A stretch of 61,130 nt of DNA, taken from contig JAGTRW010000026.1 in assembly GCA_018262095.1 (NCBI GenBank), positions 1 through 61,130 on the forward strand. Direction: 5' to 3'. Positions 1 to 7,844 of the stretch are shown here, piece after piece; the stretch's first letter is position 1; each line of letters opens with the position of its first letter. The notes under the pieces are model-generated. The model saw nothing but the letters and a program-made list of their open reading frames with translations. It was not told the DNA's origin and searched no databases. The stretch is from Pseudomonadota bacterium. Its GTDB lineage: Bacteria; Pseudomonadota; Gammaproteobacteria; Burkholderiales; Rhodocyclaceae. The translations under genes and the position numbers were made by a program.

Positions 1-1
1 A

Positions 2-217
2 GCGGCGCGTGAAGCCGGCCAGTTGCAGCGCAAGCTCAACGCCGACAACATGGCCAAGATCGTCGCCGACGTCAAGAAGGCCGGCATGCAGGTCGTCGAG
101 ACCGTTGATCCGGCCCCCTTCCTGGCCGTCACCAAGCCGGGCCGCAAGACCTTTACCGACAAGTTCGGCGGCGACAACTACATCAAGCAAATCGACGCCG
201 TTCGCGACGTCAAGTAA
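2..217 (+). CDS. TRAP transporter substrate-binding protein, DctP family (3' part)
   Basis: Only the last 71 residues lie in the window; the reading frame is open at the left edge and ends at a TAA. The segment (LNADNMAKIVADVKKAGMQV, then VDPAPFLAVTKP) matches the C-terminal helices of DctP/SiaP-type periplasmic binding proteins, which hand C4-dicarboxylates or other organic acids to a TRAP membrane pair. The membrane subunits are not visible, so they lie upstream or elsewhere. A strong terminator follows at once, so this is the last gene of its transcript. The family call is fairly safe; the substrate cannot be told from this piece. Confidence 0.7.
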   Translation, partial: AAREAGQLQRKLNADNMAKIVADVKKAGMQVVETVDPAPFLAVTKPGRKTFTDKFGGDNYIKQIDAVRDVK

Positions 218-244
218 GCAGGACTGCGTTTTCCCGCTACCATC

Positions 245-280
245 ACACCCCTTGGGCTTTCGTTCCAAGGGGTGTTTTTT
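245..280 (+). terminator. Rho-independent terminator after the TRAP binding protein gene
   Basis: An 11-bp perfect stem (positions 245-255 with 265-275, core CACCCCTTGG/CCAAGGGGTG) with a 9-nt loop runs straight into a tract of six T at 275-280. It closes the transcript that ends with the binding-protein gene and separates it from the IclR regulator 40 nt further on. Confidence 0.9.
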
Positions 281-320
281 TAGGCTGGACGAAATTTAAT
301 GCTAGGGCGGGTGTTTTGCG

Positions 321-1097
321 ATGAATGAAAAACTCAACTCCAGCGTCGACAAGACTCTAAGCATTCTCGAGGCGATCTCGCAGAGCGCCAAGGGGCTGTC
401 GCTGGCCGAAGTAGTCAAGTCGGTCGGCATACCCAAGACCACGGCCTTTCGCATTCTCGAAATCCTCTCGGCACGCGAGTACGTGAGCTGGGACCAGGAC
501 AAGGAAAAATACACGATAGGGATCAAGGCGCTAGAGATCGGAATCAGTGGGCTGGTCGGACAGGATATCGTCGACGTTTCGATCCCTTACTTGCAGGAAT
601 TGTCGGCGACGGTCGGCGAAACGTCTTTTCTCGCCGTATATAACAGCGGTGACGTGGTTTATCTCTACAAAGCCGAAGGCACCAGCTCGATTCAGACTAC
701 CGCGCGCTTGGGCAGTCGCCGCCCGGCCTACTGTACGGCGTTGGGAAAGGTCATCCTGGCCAATCTGTCGATCGAAGAAACCGACCGTATTTTTGAAAAG
801 AAACTGACCAAGTTTACCGAGAAAACGGTCACCGACCGGCTCAAGCTGTACGAGGAGTTTGCCCATATCCGCAGCGACGGCTACGCCGTCGATGACGAGG
901 GAATCGAGTATGGGCTGTATTGCCTGGCGGTGCCGATTTACGACTTTACCGGCGGCGTCATCGCGGCGATCAGCGTATCCGGGCCGATCAAACGCGTTCA
1001 TGAGAATCAGGACCGAATCGTCGACGAACTCAAGCACGTCGGCGGCGTGATCTCGCGCCGCCTGGGCTATGTCAATGCCATGAAGATTCGGCACTGA
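321..1097 (+). CDS. IclR family transcriptional regulator
   Basis: The 258-residue protein has the two IclR domains. An N-terminal winged helix-turn-helix spans about residues 8-70 (VDKTLSILEAIS, then GIPKTTAFRILEIL as recognition region). A C-terminal GAF-like effector-binding domain spans about 78-250 and carries the family hallmark CTALGKVILANL. Members bind small aromatic or organic acids and repress or activate nearby catabolic genes. The gene lies after the TRAP terminator and has its own start region, so it may control the neighbouring transporter, but nothing in the sequence proves the target. Its 3' end overlaps the opposing bfd gene by 31 nt, so the two genes converge. Confidence 0.9.
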   Translation: MNEKLNSSVDKTLSILEAISQSAKGLSLAEVVKSVGIPKTTAFRILEILSAREYVSWDQDKEKYTIGIKALEIGISGLVGQDIVDVSIPYLQELSATVGETSFLAVYNSGDVVYLYKAEGTSSIQTTARLGSRRPAYCTALGKVILANLSIEETDRIFEKKLTKFTEKTVTDRLKLYEEFAHIRSDGYAVDDEGIEYGLYCLAVPIYDFTGGVIAAISVSGPIKRVHENQDRIVDELKHVGGVISRRLGYVNAMKIRH

Positions 1098-1297
1098 GGC
1101 GCTGCCGGCGCGCTGTTCGGCCGTTGGCCTCCAGCTTCAGTGGCTGCGGCCAGACACTTGCGCGCCTGCGCCGCACATTGACCGCATTCGCTGGAAACGC
1201 CCAGCTCGCGCCGCAAATCCTTGAGCGTGGTGGCGCCGGCGCGCGCAGCCTCATGGATCTGGCGCTCGGTGACGGCCATGCAGACGCAGACATACAT
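1067..1297 (-). CDS. bfd: bacterioferritin-associated ferredoxin
   Basis: This 76-residue protein belongs to the BFD-like [2Fe-2S] family. The four cluster ligands are C4 and C6 (MYVCVCMAV) and C38 and C41 (ECGQC), the C-x-C...C-x-x-C pattern of Bfd. In the known system Bfd docks on bacterioferritin and passes electrons to the heme, reducing and releasing stored ferric iron. It is the last gene of a leftward operon with two bacterioferritins 30 nt upstream, which fits that role. About 20 residues past the usual end are Pro/Ala-rich and low in complexity. The tail overlaps the iclR 3' end. Confidence 0.9.
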   Translation of the reverse strand: MYVCVCMAVTERQIHEAARAGATTLKDLRRELGVSSECGQCAAQARKCLAAATEAGGQRPNSAPAAPQCRIFMALT

Positions 1298-1327
1298 CGC
1301 AATGCTCCTGCCGACTAAGCTGGGCGA

Positions 1328-1810
1328 TCAGCCGCCGCTCGGCTCAATGTGCGCCTGCAGATAGTTCGGCAGCGTGACCTGGGCAATCAGGCTGTGCTGC
1401 GTCTCCAGCCAGTCGATGGCGTCTTCGCAGTGTTCGAGCAGATCTTCGAGCAGATCGCGGCTCACGTAGTCCTGCAATTCCTCGCCCAGCGCAATCGCCT
1501 CAATCAGCGCCGGACGCTGGATCTCGCGCTCGTTGGCGAGGTCGCTTTGCAGGCACTCGACGACGTTTTCGCCGACCTGCAGCTTGCCCAGGCTCTGCAG
1601 GTTGGGCAATCCTTCGAGGAAAAGCACCCGGTCGATCAGCTGGTCGGCTTCCTTCATGACGCGGATCGACTGCCGGTAGCGGTAGTCGTTGAGCTTTTCT
1701 AGTCCCCAGTGGCGGAACAGGCGGGCATGCAGGAAGTACTGGTTGATCGACGTCAGTTCGTTCTTCAGTACCTTGTTGAGGGCGCCGATGATTCGTTTAT
1801 CGCTTTTCAT
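1328..1810 (-). CDS. bacterioferritin, heme-binding type with degenerate ferroxidase site
   Basis: At 160 residues this is a normal-length bacterioferritin subunit of the 24-mer iron-storage cage. The start is the ATG preceded by AGGAGAGAG. Aligned by eye to E. coli Bfr, the heme-ligating Met52 is kept (RVMKEAD), as are E18 and E94. However, ferroxidase ligands E51, H54, E127 and H130 are replaced by V, E, C and A. Such a subunit should bind heme at the dimer interface but not oxidise iron well. The partner subunit encoded 11 nt upstream shows the opposite pattern. This corresponds to the Bfr1/Bfr2 or BfrA/BfrB pairs known in Magnetospirillum and Neisseria. I leave the symbol blank because naming of the two types is inconsistent. 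Confidence 0.88.
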   Translation of the reverse strand: MKSDKRIIGALNKVLKNELTSINQYFLHARLFRHWGLEKLNDYRYRQSIRVMKEADQLIDRVLFLEGLPNLQSLGKLQVGENVVECLQSDLANEREIQRPALIEAIALGEELQDYVSRDLLEDLLEHCEDAIDWLETQHSLIAQVTLPNYLQAHIEPSGG

Positions 1811-1821
1811 CGTGCTCTCTC

Positions 1822-2307
1822 CTAAGCCTGCGCGCCAGAGCCGATCTGGCTCTGTTGATAATTTTGCAGGCCGGTAAGTTCGATCAGGCGGATCTGCTTT
1901 TCGAGGAAATAGGCGTGATCCATCTCGGTGTCCTCGAGCTGGACGCCAAGCATGTCGCGGCTGACGTAATCCTGGGCTTTTTCGCACGCCGCCATCGCCT
2001 TCTTGAGGTGGCCGGCGACCTTGTATTCGACCGAGAGATCGGCTTCGAGCATTTTCGGTACCGTCTTGCCGATTTTCAGCGCGTCGCGCTTGGCCAGATT
2101 AGGCGTTCCTTCGAGGAACAGGATGCGCTGGATCAGGGCGCTGGCGTGCTGGCGCTCGTGTGCCGATTCGTGCAACGCCTTGGCGGCCAATTGCGTGAAG
2201 CCCATGTCCGCATACATCTCGCCGTGGATCAGGTATTGGTCTACCGCGGTCAATTCTCCGGCCAGCAGCTCGTTGAGGATGTCGATGATTTGTTTGTCGC
2301 CTTGCAT
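1822..2307 (-). CDS. bacterioferritin, ferroxidase type lacking the heme methionine
   Basis: This 161-residue bacterioferritin is the first gene of the leftward operon. All di-iron ferroxidase ligands are present by alignment to E. coli Bfr: E18, E51, H54, E94, E127 and H130. Position 52, the axial heme Met, is Arg (HERQHA). The subunit should oxidise Fe(II) for storage but not bind the inter-subunit heme in the usual way. Together with the next subunit it probably forms mixed cages, with Bfd as the reductase partner. The chosen ATG has a GGAG ribosome site. The frame stays open for another 56 codons upstream, but that stretch looks non-coding. Iron control (Fur, IscR) is likely, but I could not place an operator. 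Confidence 0.9.
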   Translation of the reverse strand: MQGDKQIIDILNELLAGELTAVDQYLIHGEMYADMGFTQLAAKALHESAHERQHASALIQRILFLEGTPNLAKRDALKIGKTVPKMLEADLSVEYKVAGHLKKAMAACEKAQDYVSRDMLGVQLEDTEMDHAYFLEKQIRLIELTGLQNYQQSQIGSGAQA

Positions 2308-2505
2308 GGTGCTCTCCGGAGTGCGCTGGGTCGATCGGGCGGGCTGGTAAACCGAAGCCTGGATCAGCGATGGCTGGGTGGGCAACGGTAGTAGACGAAC
2401 TGACAGTATTTTTTCCCGCCGGTTCAACCGGCCCCGATCCGACCAGCGATGGGGCCATCCCGTCGGTTTTCGCACGGGATTCCGAATGCCCCTTATAATG
2501 GAGCC

Positions 2506-2619
2506 TGGCTTGGGGCCGCACGATTTTAGGTGGGATTTTCAGTTGCTTGTCGTCCGATTCTCACGAGTTCGCGAGGCAGGACCACCGTTTCCAGAAGCCG
2601 GCCGCTTGCCGGTTTTTTT
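2506..2619 (+). ncRNA. candidate short transcript (sRNA or surE leader) with its own promoter box and terminator
   Basis: The 335-nt stretch between the bacterioferritin operon and surE (2308-2642) holds no gene. It contains a perfect TATAAT at 2494-2499, without a recognisable -35. About 100 nt on there is a hairpin (2598-2602 with 2608-2612, extended by AAG/T pairs) followed by seven T at 2613-2619. RNA starting near 2506 would therefore stop near 2619, giving roughly 114 nt before the surE start at 2643. It could be a free small RNA or an attenuated surE leader. I recognise no known RNA family, including 6S and 4.5S. The rest of the gap shows nothing definite. Confidence 0.35.
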
Positions 2620-2642
2620 GTTTTCCGTATTTATGGGGCGCT

Positions 2643-3386
2643 ATGCGAATTTTGCTCAGCAACGATGATGGTTATTTTTCGCCGGGGATCGAATGCCTGG
2701 CGCGCGTTCTGGCTCAGGTCGCTGAAATTACGGTGGTGGCGCCCGAGCGCGACCGCAGCGGCGCCAGCAATTCGCTCACGCTCGATCGTCCGCTTTCCTT
2801 GAAGCGTACGCCCAACGGCTTCTATCACGTCAACGGAACGCCGACCGATTGCGTGCATCTGGCGGTGACCGGGATGCTCGATGAACTGCCCGACATGGTC
2901 GTTTCGGGGATCAACCTGGGCGCCAACATGGGCGACGACACGATTTATTCGGGGACCGTCGCGGCGGCGACCGAGGGCTTTCTGCTCGGCGTTCCGTCGC
3001 TTGCCGTTTCGCTGTGCAGTAAGGCCGGCGTGCATTTCGAGACGGCCGCGCGGGTGGCGCTCGAGTTGGTGCAGATGATAGAGCGCGAGCCGCTGCGCGA
3101 GCCGCTGCTGCTTAACGTCAATGTTCCCGACGTGCCCTACGAAGAATTGCGCGGCCGCGTCGTCACGCGGCTCGGCAAGCGACACAAGGCCGAAGCCGTG
3201 GTGCGCACGCAAACGCCGCGCAACGAGACCGTCTATTGGGTCGGCGCCGCCGGTGCGGCGCAGGACGCCGGCGAGGGAACCGATTTCTACGCGGTCGCCA
3301 ACAACCAGGTTTCACTGACGCCCCTGCAGATCGACCTGACGCATAACGCGCAGCTGCCGCTGATCCGCGACTGGCTGGCGCAATGA
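2643..3386 (+). CDS. surE: 5'/3'-nucleotidase SurE
   Basis: A 247-residue survival protein SurE, a metal-dependent phosphatase that removes 5' or 3' phosphates from nucleoside monophosphates and can act on short polyphosphate. The metal site is visible as D8-D9 in LLSNDDG, S39 in RSGASNS and N91 in [10 protein letters not shown]. The ATG at 2643 gives the canonical [10 protein letters not shown] start; the frame stays open further upstream without sense. The stop overlaps the pcm start in an ATGA, so translation is coupled. With pcm, nlpD and rpoS it forms the classic stationary-phase cluster. Confidence 0.96.
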   Translation: MRILLSNDDGYFSPGIECLARVLAQVAEITVVAPERDRSGASNSLTLDRPLSLKRTPNGFYHVNGTPTDCVHLAVTGMLDELPDMVVSGINLGANMGDDTIYSGTVAAATEGFLLGVPSLAVSLCSKAGVHFETAARVALELVQMIEREPLREPLLLNVNVPDVPYEELRGRVVTRLGKRHKAEAVVRTQTPRNETVYWVGAAGAAQDAGEGTDFYAVANNQVSLTPLQIDLTHNAQLPLIRDWLAQ

Positions 3387-4042
3387 ATCGAAGCGTTTCC
3401 GGCATCGGCATGACCTCGCAGCGCACCCGTGCGCGCATGATCGATCGTCTGCGCGAGCGTGGGATTGTCGATGAGCGCGTGCTGGCGGCGATTGCCGCGG
3501 TGCCGCGTCACGTTTTCGTCGAGGAGGCGCTGGCTTCGCGCGCCTACGAGGACACCGCGCTGCCGCTCGGTTTTTCACAGACGATCTCGCAACCGTATAT
3601 CGTCGCGCGAATGATCGAGGTGCTGCGCGAGGGCGGGCGAGAGCTTGGCAAGACGCTCGAAATCGGCGCCGGTTGCGGTTATCAGGCCGCCGTTCTGGCG
3701 CAACTGACGGGCGAGGTTTATGCCGTCGAACGCATCGAACTGCTGCTCGCCAAGGCCAAGCTCAATCTGCGCGCGATCCAGCAGTTCAAGGTTCGCCTCA
3801 AATATGCCGATGGGCAATTCGGTCTTCCCGAAGCGGCGCCTTATGATACGATCATCGTCGCAGCGGCGGCTTCTGGCGTTCCCAATGCGCTTTTGCAGCA
3901 ACTCGCGCTTGGTGGCAGAATGCTCTTGCCGGTGGGGAGCGGCGACCAGTTCCTGTTGCTGATTGAACGCCGTGCCCAGGGCTACGTCGAAACCCGTCTG
4001 GATAGTGTCCGTTTCGTTCCGTTACTCTCAGGACTCGAATGA
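3383..4042 (+). CDS. pcm: protein-L-isoaspartate O-methyltransferase
   Basis: The 219-residue enzyme methylates isoaspartyl residues that form in ageing proteins, starting their repair. The SAM-binding motif I is [13 protein letters not shown], at residues about 93-105. Upstream is the substrate-loop stretch [10 protein letters not shown], then [16 protein letters not shown], typical of Pcm. The gene begins inside the surE stop (ATGA overlap) and ends four nucleotides into nlpD, so the three genes form one translationally coupled run. Length and order match surE-pcm-nlpD-rpoS in other proteobacteria. Confidence 0.95.
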   Translation: MNRSVSGIGMTSQRTRARMIDRLRERGIVDERVLAAIAAVPRHVFVEEALASRAYEDTALPLGFSQTISQPYIVARMIEVLREGGRELGKTLEIGAGCGYQAAVLAQLTGEVYAVERIELLLAKAKLNLRAIQQFKVRLKYADGQFGLPEAAPYDTIIVAAAASGVPNALLQQLALGGRMLLPVGSGDQFLLLIERRAQGYVETRLDSVRFVPLLSGLE

Positions 4043-4980
4043 AGAAAAATTGTTCTTTTATCAAGCCGGGTCTGGCGCTCGCCGCCCTGCTTGTGCTGGC
4101 TGCTTGTGCCAGCAAGTCGCCGGCGCCGGTGTCGGGCGGCAGCCAGCCGACGGCCGTCGCCGCGCCGGCCAATGATACGTATACGGTCAAGAGCGGCGAT
4201 ACGCTCTACAGCATCGCGCGCGAACACGGTATGGATTTTCGCGAACTGATCACGCTCAACGCCATCGACAGCCCGAACCGGATTACCCCGGGCAAGGTGC
4301 TCAAGGTCAGGCCGCAGAGCGCCCCGGGAGGGGCTGTTGCGTCGACGGCGCCGGTCACCTCGGGCGTGGTGCAAGCGCGGCCGATCGGTGGCGAGTCGGG
4401 CGTCGAGCAGCGGCCGCTGCCAGGTGGCGCGACCGGCAGCACCGACGCGCTCAAGCGCGAACCCAAGGCCGGCAAGGAAGCCTACTCGGATCAGGCGCTG
4501 GCCCGCGCGCAAGGGGCGGGCAAGGCGGTCGAGCCGGCGGCAGGCGCCGCACCGACTGTGGCGAGCGCCGCAGCTGCCGGTGCGGCCAAACCCGCTGAGC
4601 CCGCGTTGAGCGGCGACGACGTCGCCTGGATCTGGCCGGCCAACGGCAAGACGATCGGCAGTTACAGCGAAGGTGGCAACAAGGGCATCGACATTGCCGG
4701 CAAGGCCGGCGATCCGGTGGTCGCGGCCGGTGACGGCAAGGTCATCATCGCCAATTTTCTGCGCGGTTACGGCAAACTGGTGATCGTCAAGCACAACGCC
4801 ACCTATGTTTCGGTCTATGGCCATAATCAGACGCTGCTGGTCAAAGAAGGTCAGATGGTGACGCGCGGTCAGAAGATCGCCGAGATGGGCAACACCGACG
4901 CCGACCAGGTCAAGCTGCACTTCGAAGTGCGCAGCCAGGGCAAGCCGCTCGATCCGATGAAGTATCTGCCCGCGCGCTGA
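4039..4980 (+). CDS. nlpD: murein hydrolase activator NlpD (lipoprotein, LysM + degenerate M23)
   Basis: This 313-residue outer-membrane lipoprotein activates the amidases that split septal peptidoglycan. It has a lipobox LAAC with Cys23, a LysM domain at about 50-94 (YTVKSGDTLYSIARE), a Pro/Ala/Gly-rich linker, and a C-terminal LytM/M23 domain at about 200-313. The zinc ligands of active M23 peptidases are lost: the HxxxD site reads NKGID and the HLHFE site reads KLHFE. This is expected for an activator rather than an enzyme. It overlaps pcm by four nucleotides and ends two nucleotides before rpoS, whose promoters in other species often lie inside nlpD. Confidence 0.93.
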   Translation: MKKNCSFIKPGLALAALLVLAACASKSPAPVSGGSQPTAVAAPANDTYTVKSGDTLYSIAREHGMDFRELITLNAIDSPNRITPGKVLKVRPQSAPGGAVASTAPVTSGVVQARPIGGESGVEQRPLPGGATGSTDALKREPKAGKEAYSDQALARAQGAGKAVEPAAGAAPTVASAAAAGAAKPAEPALSGDDVAWIWPANGKTIGSYSEGGNKGIDIAGKAGDPVVAAGDGKVIIANFLRGYGKLVIVKHNATYVSVYGHNQTLLVKEGQMVTRGQKIAEMGNTDADQVKLHFEVRSQGKPLDPMKYLPAR

Positions 4981-4982
4981 TC

Positions 4983-5951
4983 ATGTCCGGCGATCCCGAC
5001 TCGGTTGACCCCGCTGATGCCGATTTCGAGGGCGGTGAAGTGCCGCATGAAGAGTCGTCGGAAGAGCCGTTCCTGAGCGAACCCGAAGAAGAGGTGGTGG
5101 CACCGACGCCGGAAGTCGAGTTGCTCAACGACGTTACCCAGCATTACCTCAACGAGATCGGCGCCAAGCCGCTATTTACTCCCAAGGAGGAGTACGACTG
5201 GGCGTGCCGCGCGCGCGGCGGCGAGTTTGTCGCGCGACAGAAGATGATCGAGCACAACCTGCGGCTGGTCGTCAATATCGCCAAACACTACCTCAATCGC
5301 GGCATTCCGCTGCTCGACCTGATCGAGGAAGGCAATCTCGGCTTGATCCACGCGATCGAGAAGTTCGACCCGGAGCGCGGCTTCCGCTTCTCGACCTACG
5401 CGACCTGGTGGATCCGGCAGAGCATCGAGCGTTCGATCATGAACCAGTCGCGAACCATCCGTCTGCCGGTGCACGTGGTCAAGGAGATCAACCTGGTGCT
5501 GCGCTCGTTCCGGCACCTGGAACTGGCCAACGGCAAGGAGATCCACCTCGAACAGATCGCGCACCTGATCGACCGTTCGGTCGAAGAGGTGCGCCGCGCC
5601 TTGGCGCTCAACGAGCACATCGCTTCGCTCGATGCGCCGCTCGACATCGACCCCAACCACACCATCGCCGACGCGATTGCCGACGAGAATGCCGTCGATC
5701 CGGAGAACCTGCTGCAGAGCAACGAAATCGGCGATCTGGTCGGGCGCTGGGTCAGTCAGTTGCCGGACAAGCAGCGGCGCGTGCTCGAACGCCGTTACGG
5801 CCTGGGCGGCGTTGAAATCAGCACGCTCGAGGAGGTCGCCGCCGATCTCAACCTGACGCGCGAGCGCGTTCGCCAGATCCAGATCGAAGCGCTCGACCAG
5901 CTGCGCCGAGTCATCAAGCGCGGCGGCGTGACGCGCGACAGCCTGCTCTGA
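4983..5951 (+). CDS. rpoS: RNA polymerase sigma factor RpoS
   Basis: A 322-residue group 2 sigma-70 factor. An acidic N-terminal tail (1-45) is followed by region 1.2, by region 2 with the near-invariant DLIEEGNLGLIHAIEKFDPE and GFRFSTYATWWIRQSIE, by region 3, and by region 4 with a helix-turn-helix near 280-310 (LEEVAADLNLTRERVRQIQ). RpoS directs stationary-phase and stress transcription, and its place directly after nlpD supports RpoS over RpoD or RpoH. The ATG lies two nucleotides after the nlpD stop with no clear Shine-Dalgarno sequence, so initiation probably depends on coupling to nlpD or on leader structure. Confidence 0.93.
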   Translation: MSGDPDSVDPADADFEGGEVPHEESSEEPFLSEPEEEVVAPTPEVELLNDVTQHYLNEIGAKPLFTPKEEYDWACRARGGEFVARQKMIEHNLRLVVNIAKHYLNRGIPLLDLIEEGNLGLIHAIEKFDPERGFRFSTYATWWIRQSIERSIMNQSRTIRLPVHVVKEINLVLRSFRHLELANGKEIHLEQIAHLIDRSVEEVRRALALNEHIASLDAPLDIDPNHTIADAIADENAVDPENLLQSNEIGDLVGRWVSQLPDKQRRVLERRYGLGGVEISTLEEVAADLNLTRERVRQIQIEALDQLRRVIKRGGVTRDSLL

Positions 5952-5958
5952 GCGCCGG

Positions 5959-5987
5959 TTGTCGGCGCGCTGATTTCACTGGATAAT
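5959..5987 (+). promoter_or_regulatory. predicted sigma-70 promoter of cimA
   Basis: TTGTCG at 5959-5964, a 17-nt spacer and GATAAT at 5982-5987 match the consensus at 4/6 and 5/6. Transcription would start near 5994, leaving a leader of about 80 nt before cimA. That leader holds a stem (6025-6033 with 6041-6049, one G-U pair) without a T tract, placed shortly before the AAGGA ribosome site. Confidence 0.5.
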
Positions 5988-6075
5988 CGCCCGCTGGTTT
6001 GACCGCCGGCCGCGATCAATAGCAACCGACCGACGCGCGATCGGTTGGTCGGCATACCCCTTAAGGATTTTTGCA

Positions 6076-7668
6076 ATGGGCAAGAAAGTAGCGATCTTCG
6101 ATTCATCATTGCGCGACGGCGCACAGGCCGAGGGGATCTCGTTTTCGGTCGAGGACAAGCTCAAGATCCTGGTGCTGCTCGACGAGCACGGCGTCGATTA
6201 CATCGAGGCCGGCAACCCGGGGTCCAACCCCAAGGATCTCGAGTTCTTCGCGCGCGCCAAGAGCGTCGTTCTCAAGCACGCCAAGCTCGCCGCTTTCGGC
6301 AGCACGCGCCGGCGCGGCATCACCGCCGAAGCCGACGACAACGTGCAGTCGATGCTGCTCGCCGACACGCCGGTCATCGTGATCTTCGGCAAGAGCTGGG
6401 ATTTCCACGTCACCGACATCATCCGCACGTCGCTCGACGAAAACCTCGCGATGATCAGCGATACGCTGGCTTTCTTCAAGGCGCGCGGCAAGGAAGTGAT
6501 CTTCGACGCCGAGCACTTCTTAGACGGCTACCAGGCCAACCCGGAGTATGCGGTCAAATCCTTGCAGGCCGCCGTCGACGGCGGCGCCGATGCGCTGGTG
6601 CTGTGCGACACCAACGGCGGCACTTTCCCGTCGGTCGTCGCGGCCATCGTCAAGCAGATGGCCGACAAGTTTTCGGTGCCGATCGGCATTCACGCACACA
6701 ACGACTGCGGCATGGCGGTCGCCAACAGCGTGATGGCCGTCGAGAACGGCGCGCGCCACGTGCAGGGCACCTATATCGGCTTCGGCGAACGCTGCGGCAA
6801 CGCCAATCTGTCGACGATCATCGCCAACCTCGGCGTCAAGGCCGGCTACGATTGCCTGCCGGCTGACCAGTACAAGAATATCGCGCGCGTCGCGCGCCAC
6901 CTCGCGGCGATTTCCAACGTCGCGCTCAACGAGCGCGACCCCTTCGTCGGCAACTGTGCCTTCGCGCACAAGGGTGGCATGCACATCGACGGCGTCAACA
7001 AGGCGGCGCATTCGTTCGAGCACATCGACCCGGAGCTGGTCGGCGGCCAGCGCCGCTTCCTGATGAGCGAGGTCTCGGGCCGGCGCATGATCCTCGAGAA
7101 GATCTGGGAGGTCGATGCTTCGGTCACCAAGGACGACGCGGTGACCGACAGCATCATCCGCCGCCTCAAGGAACTCGAGCACGAGGGCTATCAGTTCGAG
7201 GGCGCCGAGAGTACTTTCGAGCTGGTGATCCGCAAACAGCTCGGCAAGTACCGCCCGTTCTTTTCGCTCGAGCACTTCAAAATCATCGGCGAGCATCCGA
7301 CGACCAGCGACTACGGGTCGTCGGCGATCATCAAGGTCAAAGTCGACGGCGCCGAGGAAATCACCGCGGCCGAAGGCGACGGTCCGGTGCATGCGCTCGA
7401 CCGCGCGCTACGCAAGGCGCTCGACCGCTTCTATCCGGAACTGTCAAACGTCCACCTCACCGACTACAAGGTGCGCGTGATCAACGGTAAGGACGCGACC
7501 GCGTCCAAGGTCCGCGTGCTGATTCAATCGACCGACGGCGATTCGGTGTGGACGACGGTCGGCGTGTCGACCGACATCATCGAGGCGAGCTGGATCGCGC
7601 TCGTCGATTCGATCGAGTACAAGCTCCTCAAGCTCGAAGAGGAAAAGGCGGCCAAGGTCGCGGCCTAG
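6076..7668 (+). CDS. cimA: (R)-citramalate synthase
   Basis: The 530-residue protein is a DRE-TIM metallolyase of the LeuA-like group. The barrel begins with SSLRDGAQAEGISFS (R and D of the HMGL signature) and contains the metal-binding HAHNDCGMAV. The long middle and C-terminal LeuA-type allosteric domain (about 400-525) is typical of CimA. The enzyme condenses pyruvate with acetyl-CoA to citramalate, the threonine-independent route to 2-oxobutanoate and isoleucine. 2-Isopropylmalate synthase is the main alternative, but the QAEG instead of QSPG in the signature and the length favour CimA. It has an AAGGA site eight nucleotides before the ATG. A LIV-type transporter locus follows. Confidence 0.9.
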   Translation: MGKKVAIFDSSLRDGAQAEGISFSVEDKLKILVLLDEHGVDYIEAGNPGSNPKDLEFFARAKSVVLKHAKLAAFGSTRRRGITAEADDNVQSMLLADTPVIVIFGKSWDFHVTDIIRTSLDENLAMISDTLAFFKARGKEVIFDAEHFLDGYQANPEYAVKSLQAAVDGGADALVLCDTNGGTFPSVVAAIVKQMADKFSVPIGIHAHNDCGMAVANSVMAVENGARHVQGTYIGFGERCGNANLSTIIANLGVKAGYDCLPADQYKNIARVARHLAAISNVALNERDPFVGNCAFAHKGGMHIDGVNKAAHSFEHIDPELVGGQRRFLMSEVSGRRMILEKIWEVDASVTKDDAVTDSIIRRLKELEHEGYQFEGAESTFELVIRKQLGKYRPFFSLEHFKIIGEHPTTSDYGSSAIIKVKVDGAEEITAAEGDGPVHALDRALRKALDRFYPELSNVHLTDYKVRVINGKDATASKVRVLIQSTDGDSVWTTVGVSTDIIEASWIALVDSIEYKLLKLEEEKAAKVAA

Positions 7669-7769
7669 GTTTTTCTGCTGACGAGGCCGCTGTTCGCCAG
7701 GCGATTTCTGGATGCCTGTTTCCCGCAAGGGAAAGAACCGCAGGACACTGATCTTGCCGAATCTTTGTC

Positions 7770-7798
7770 TTGACGATGGAAAACGAGGTCTGTAGCAT
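7770..7798 (+). promoter_or_regulatory. predicted promoter of LIV locus 1
   Basis: TTGACG at 7770-7775, 17 nt, TAGCAT at 7793-7798: a good -35 and a moderate -10. The same arrangement (TTGACC, 17 nt, TAGCAT) occurs before the second binding-protein gene at 23234-23262, which strengthens both calls. Confidence 0.55.
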
Positions 7799-7844
7799 CC
7801 GCGGCTTGACTGAATTCGGTCGCAAAATCACCAAGGGGGCTCCC

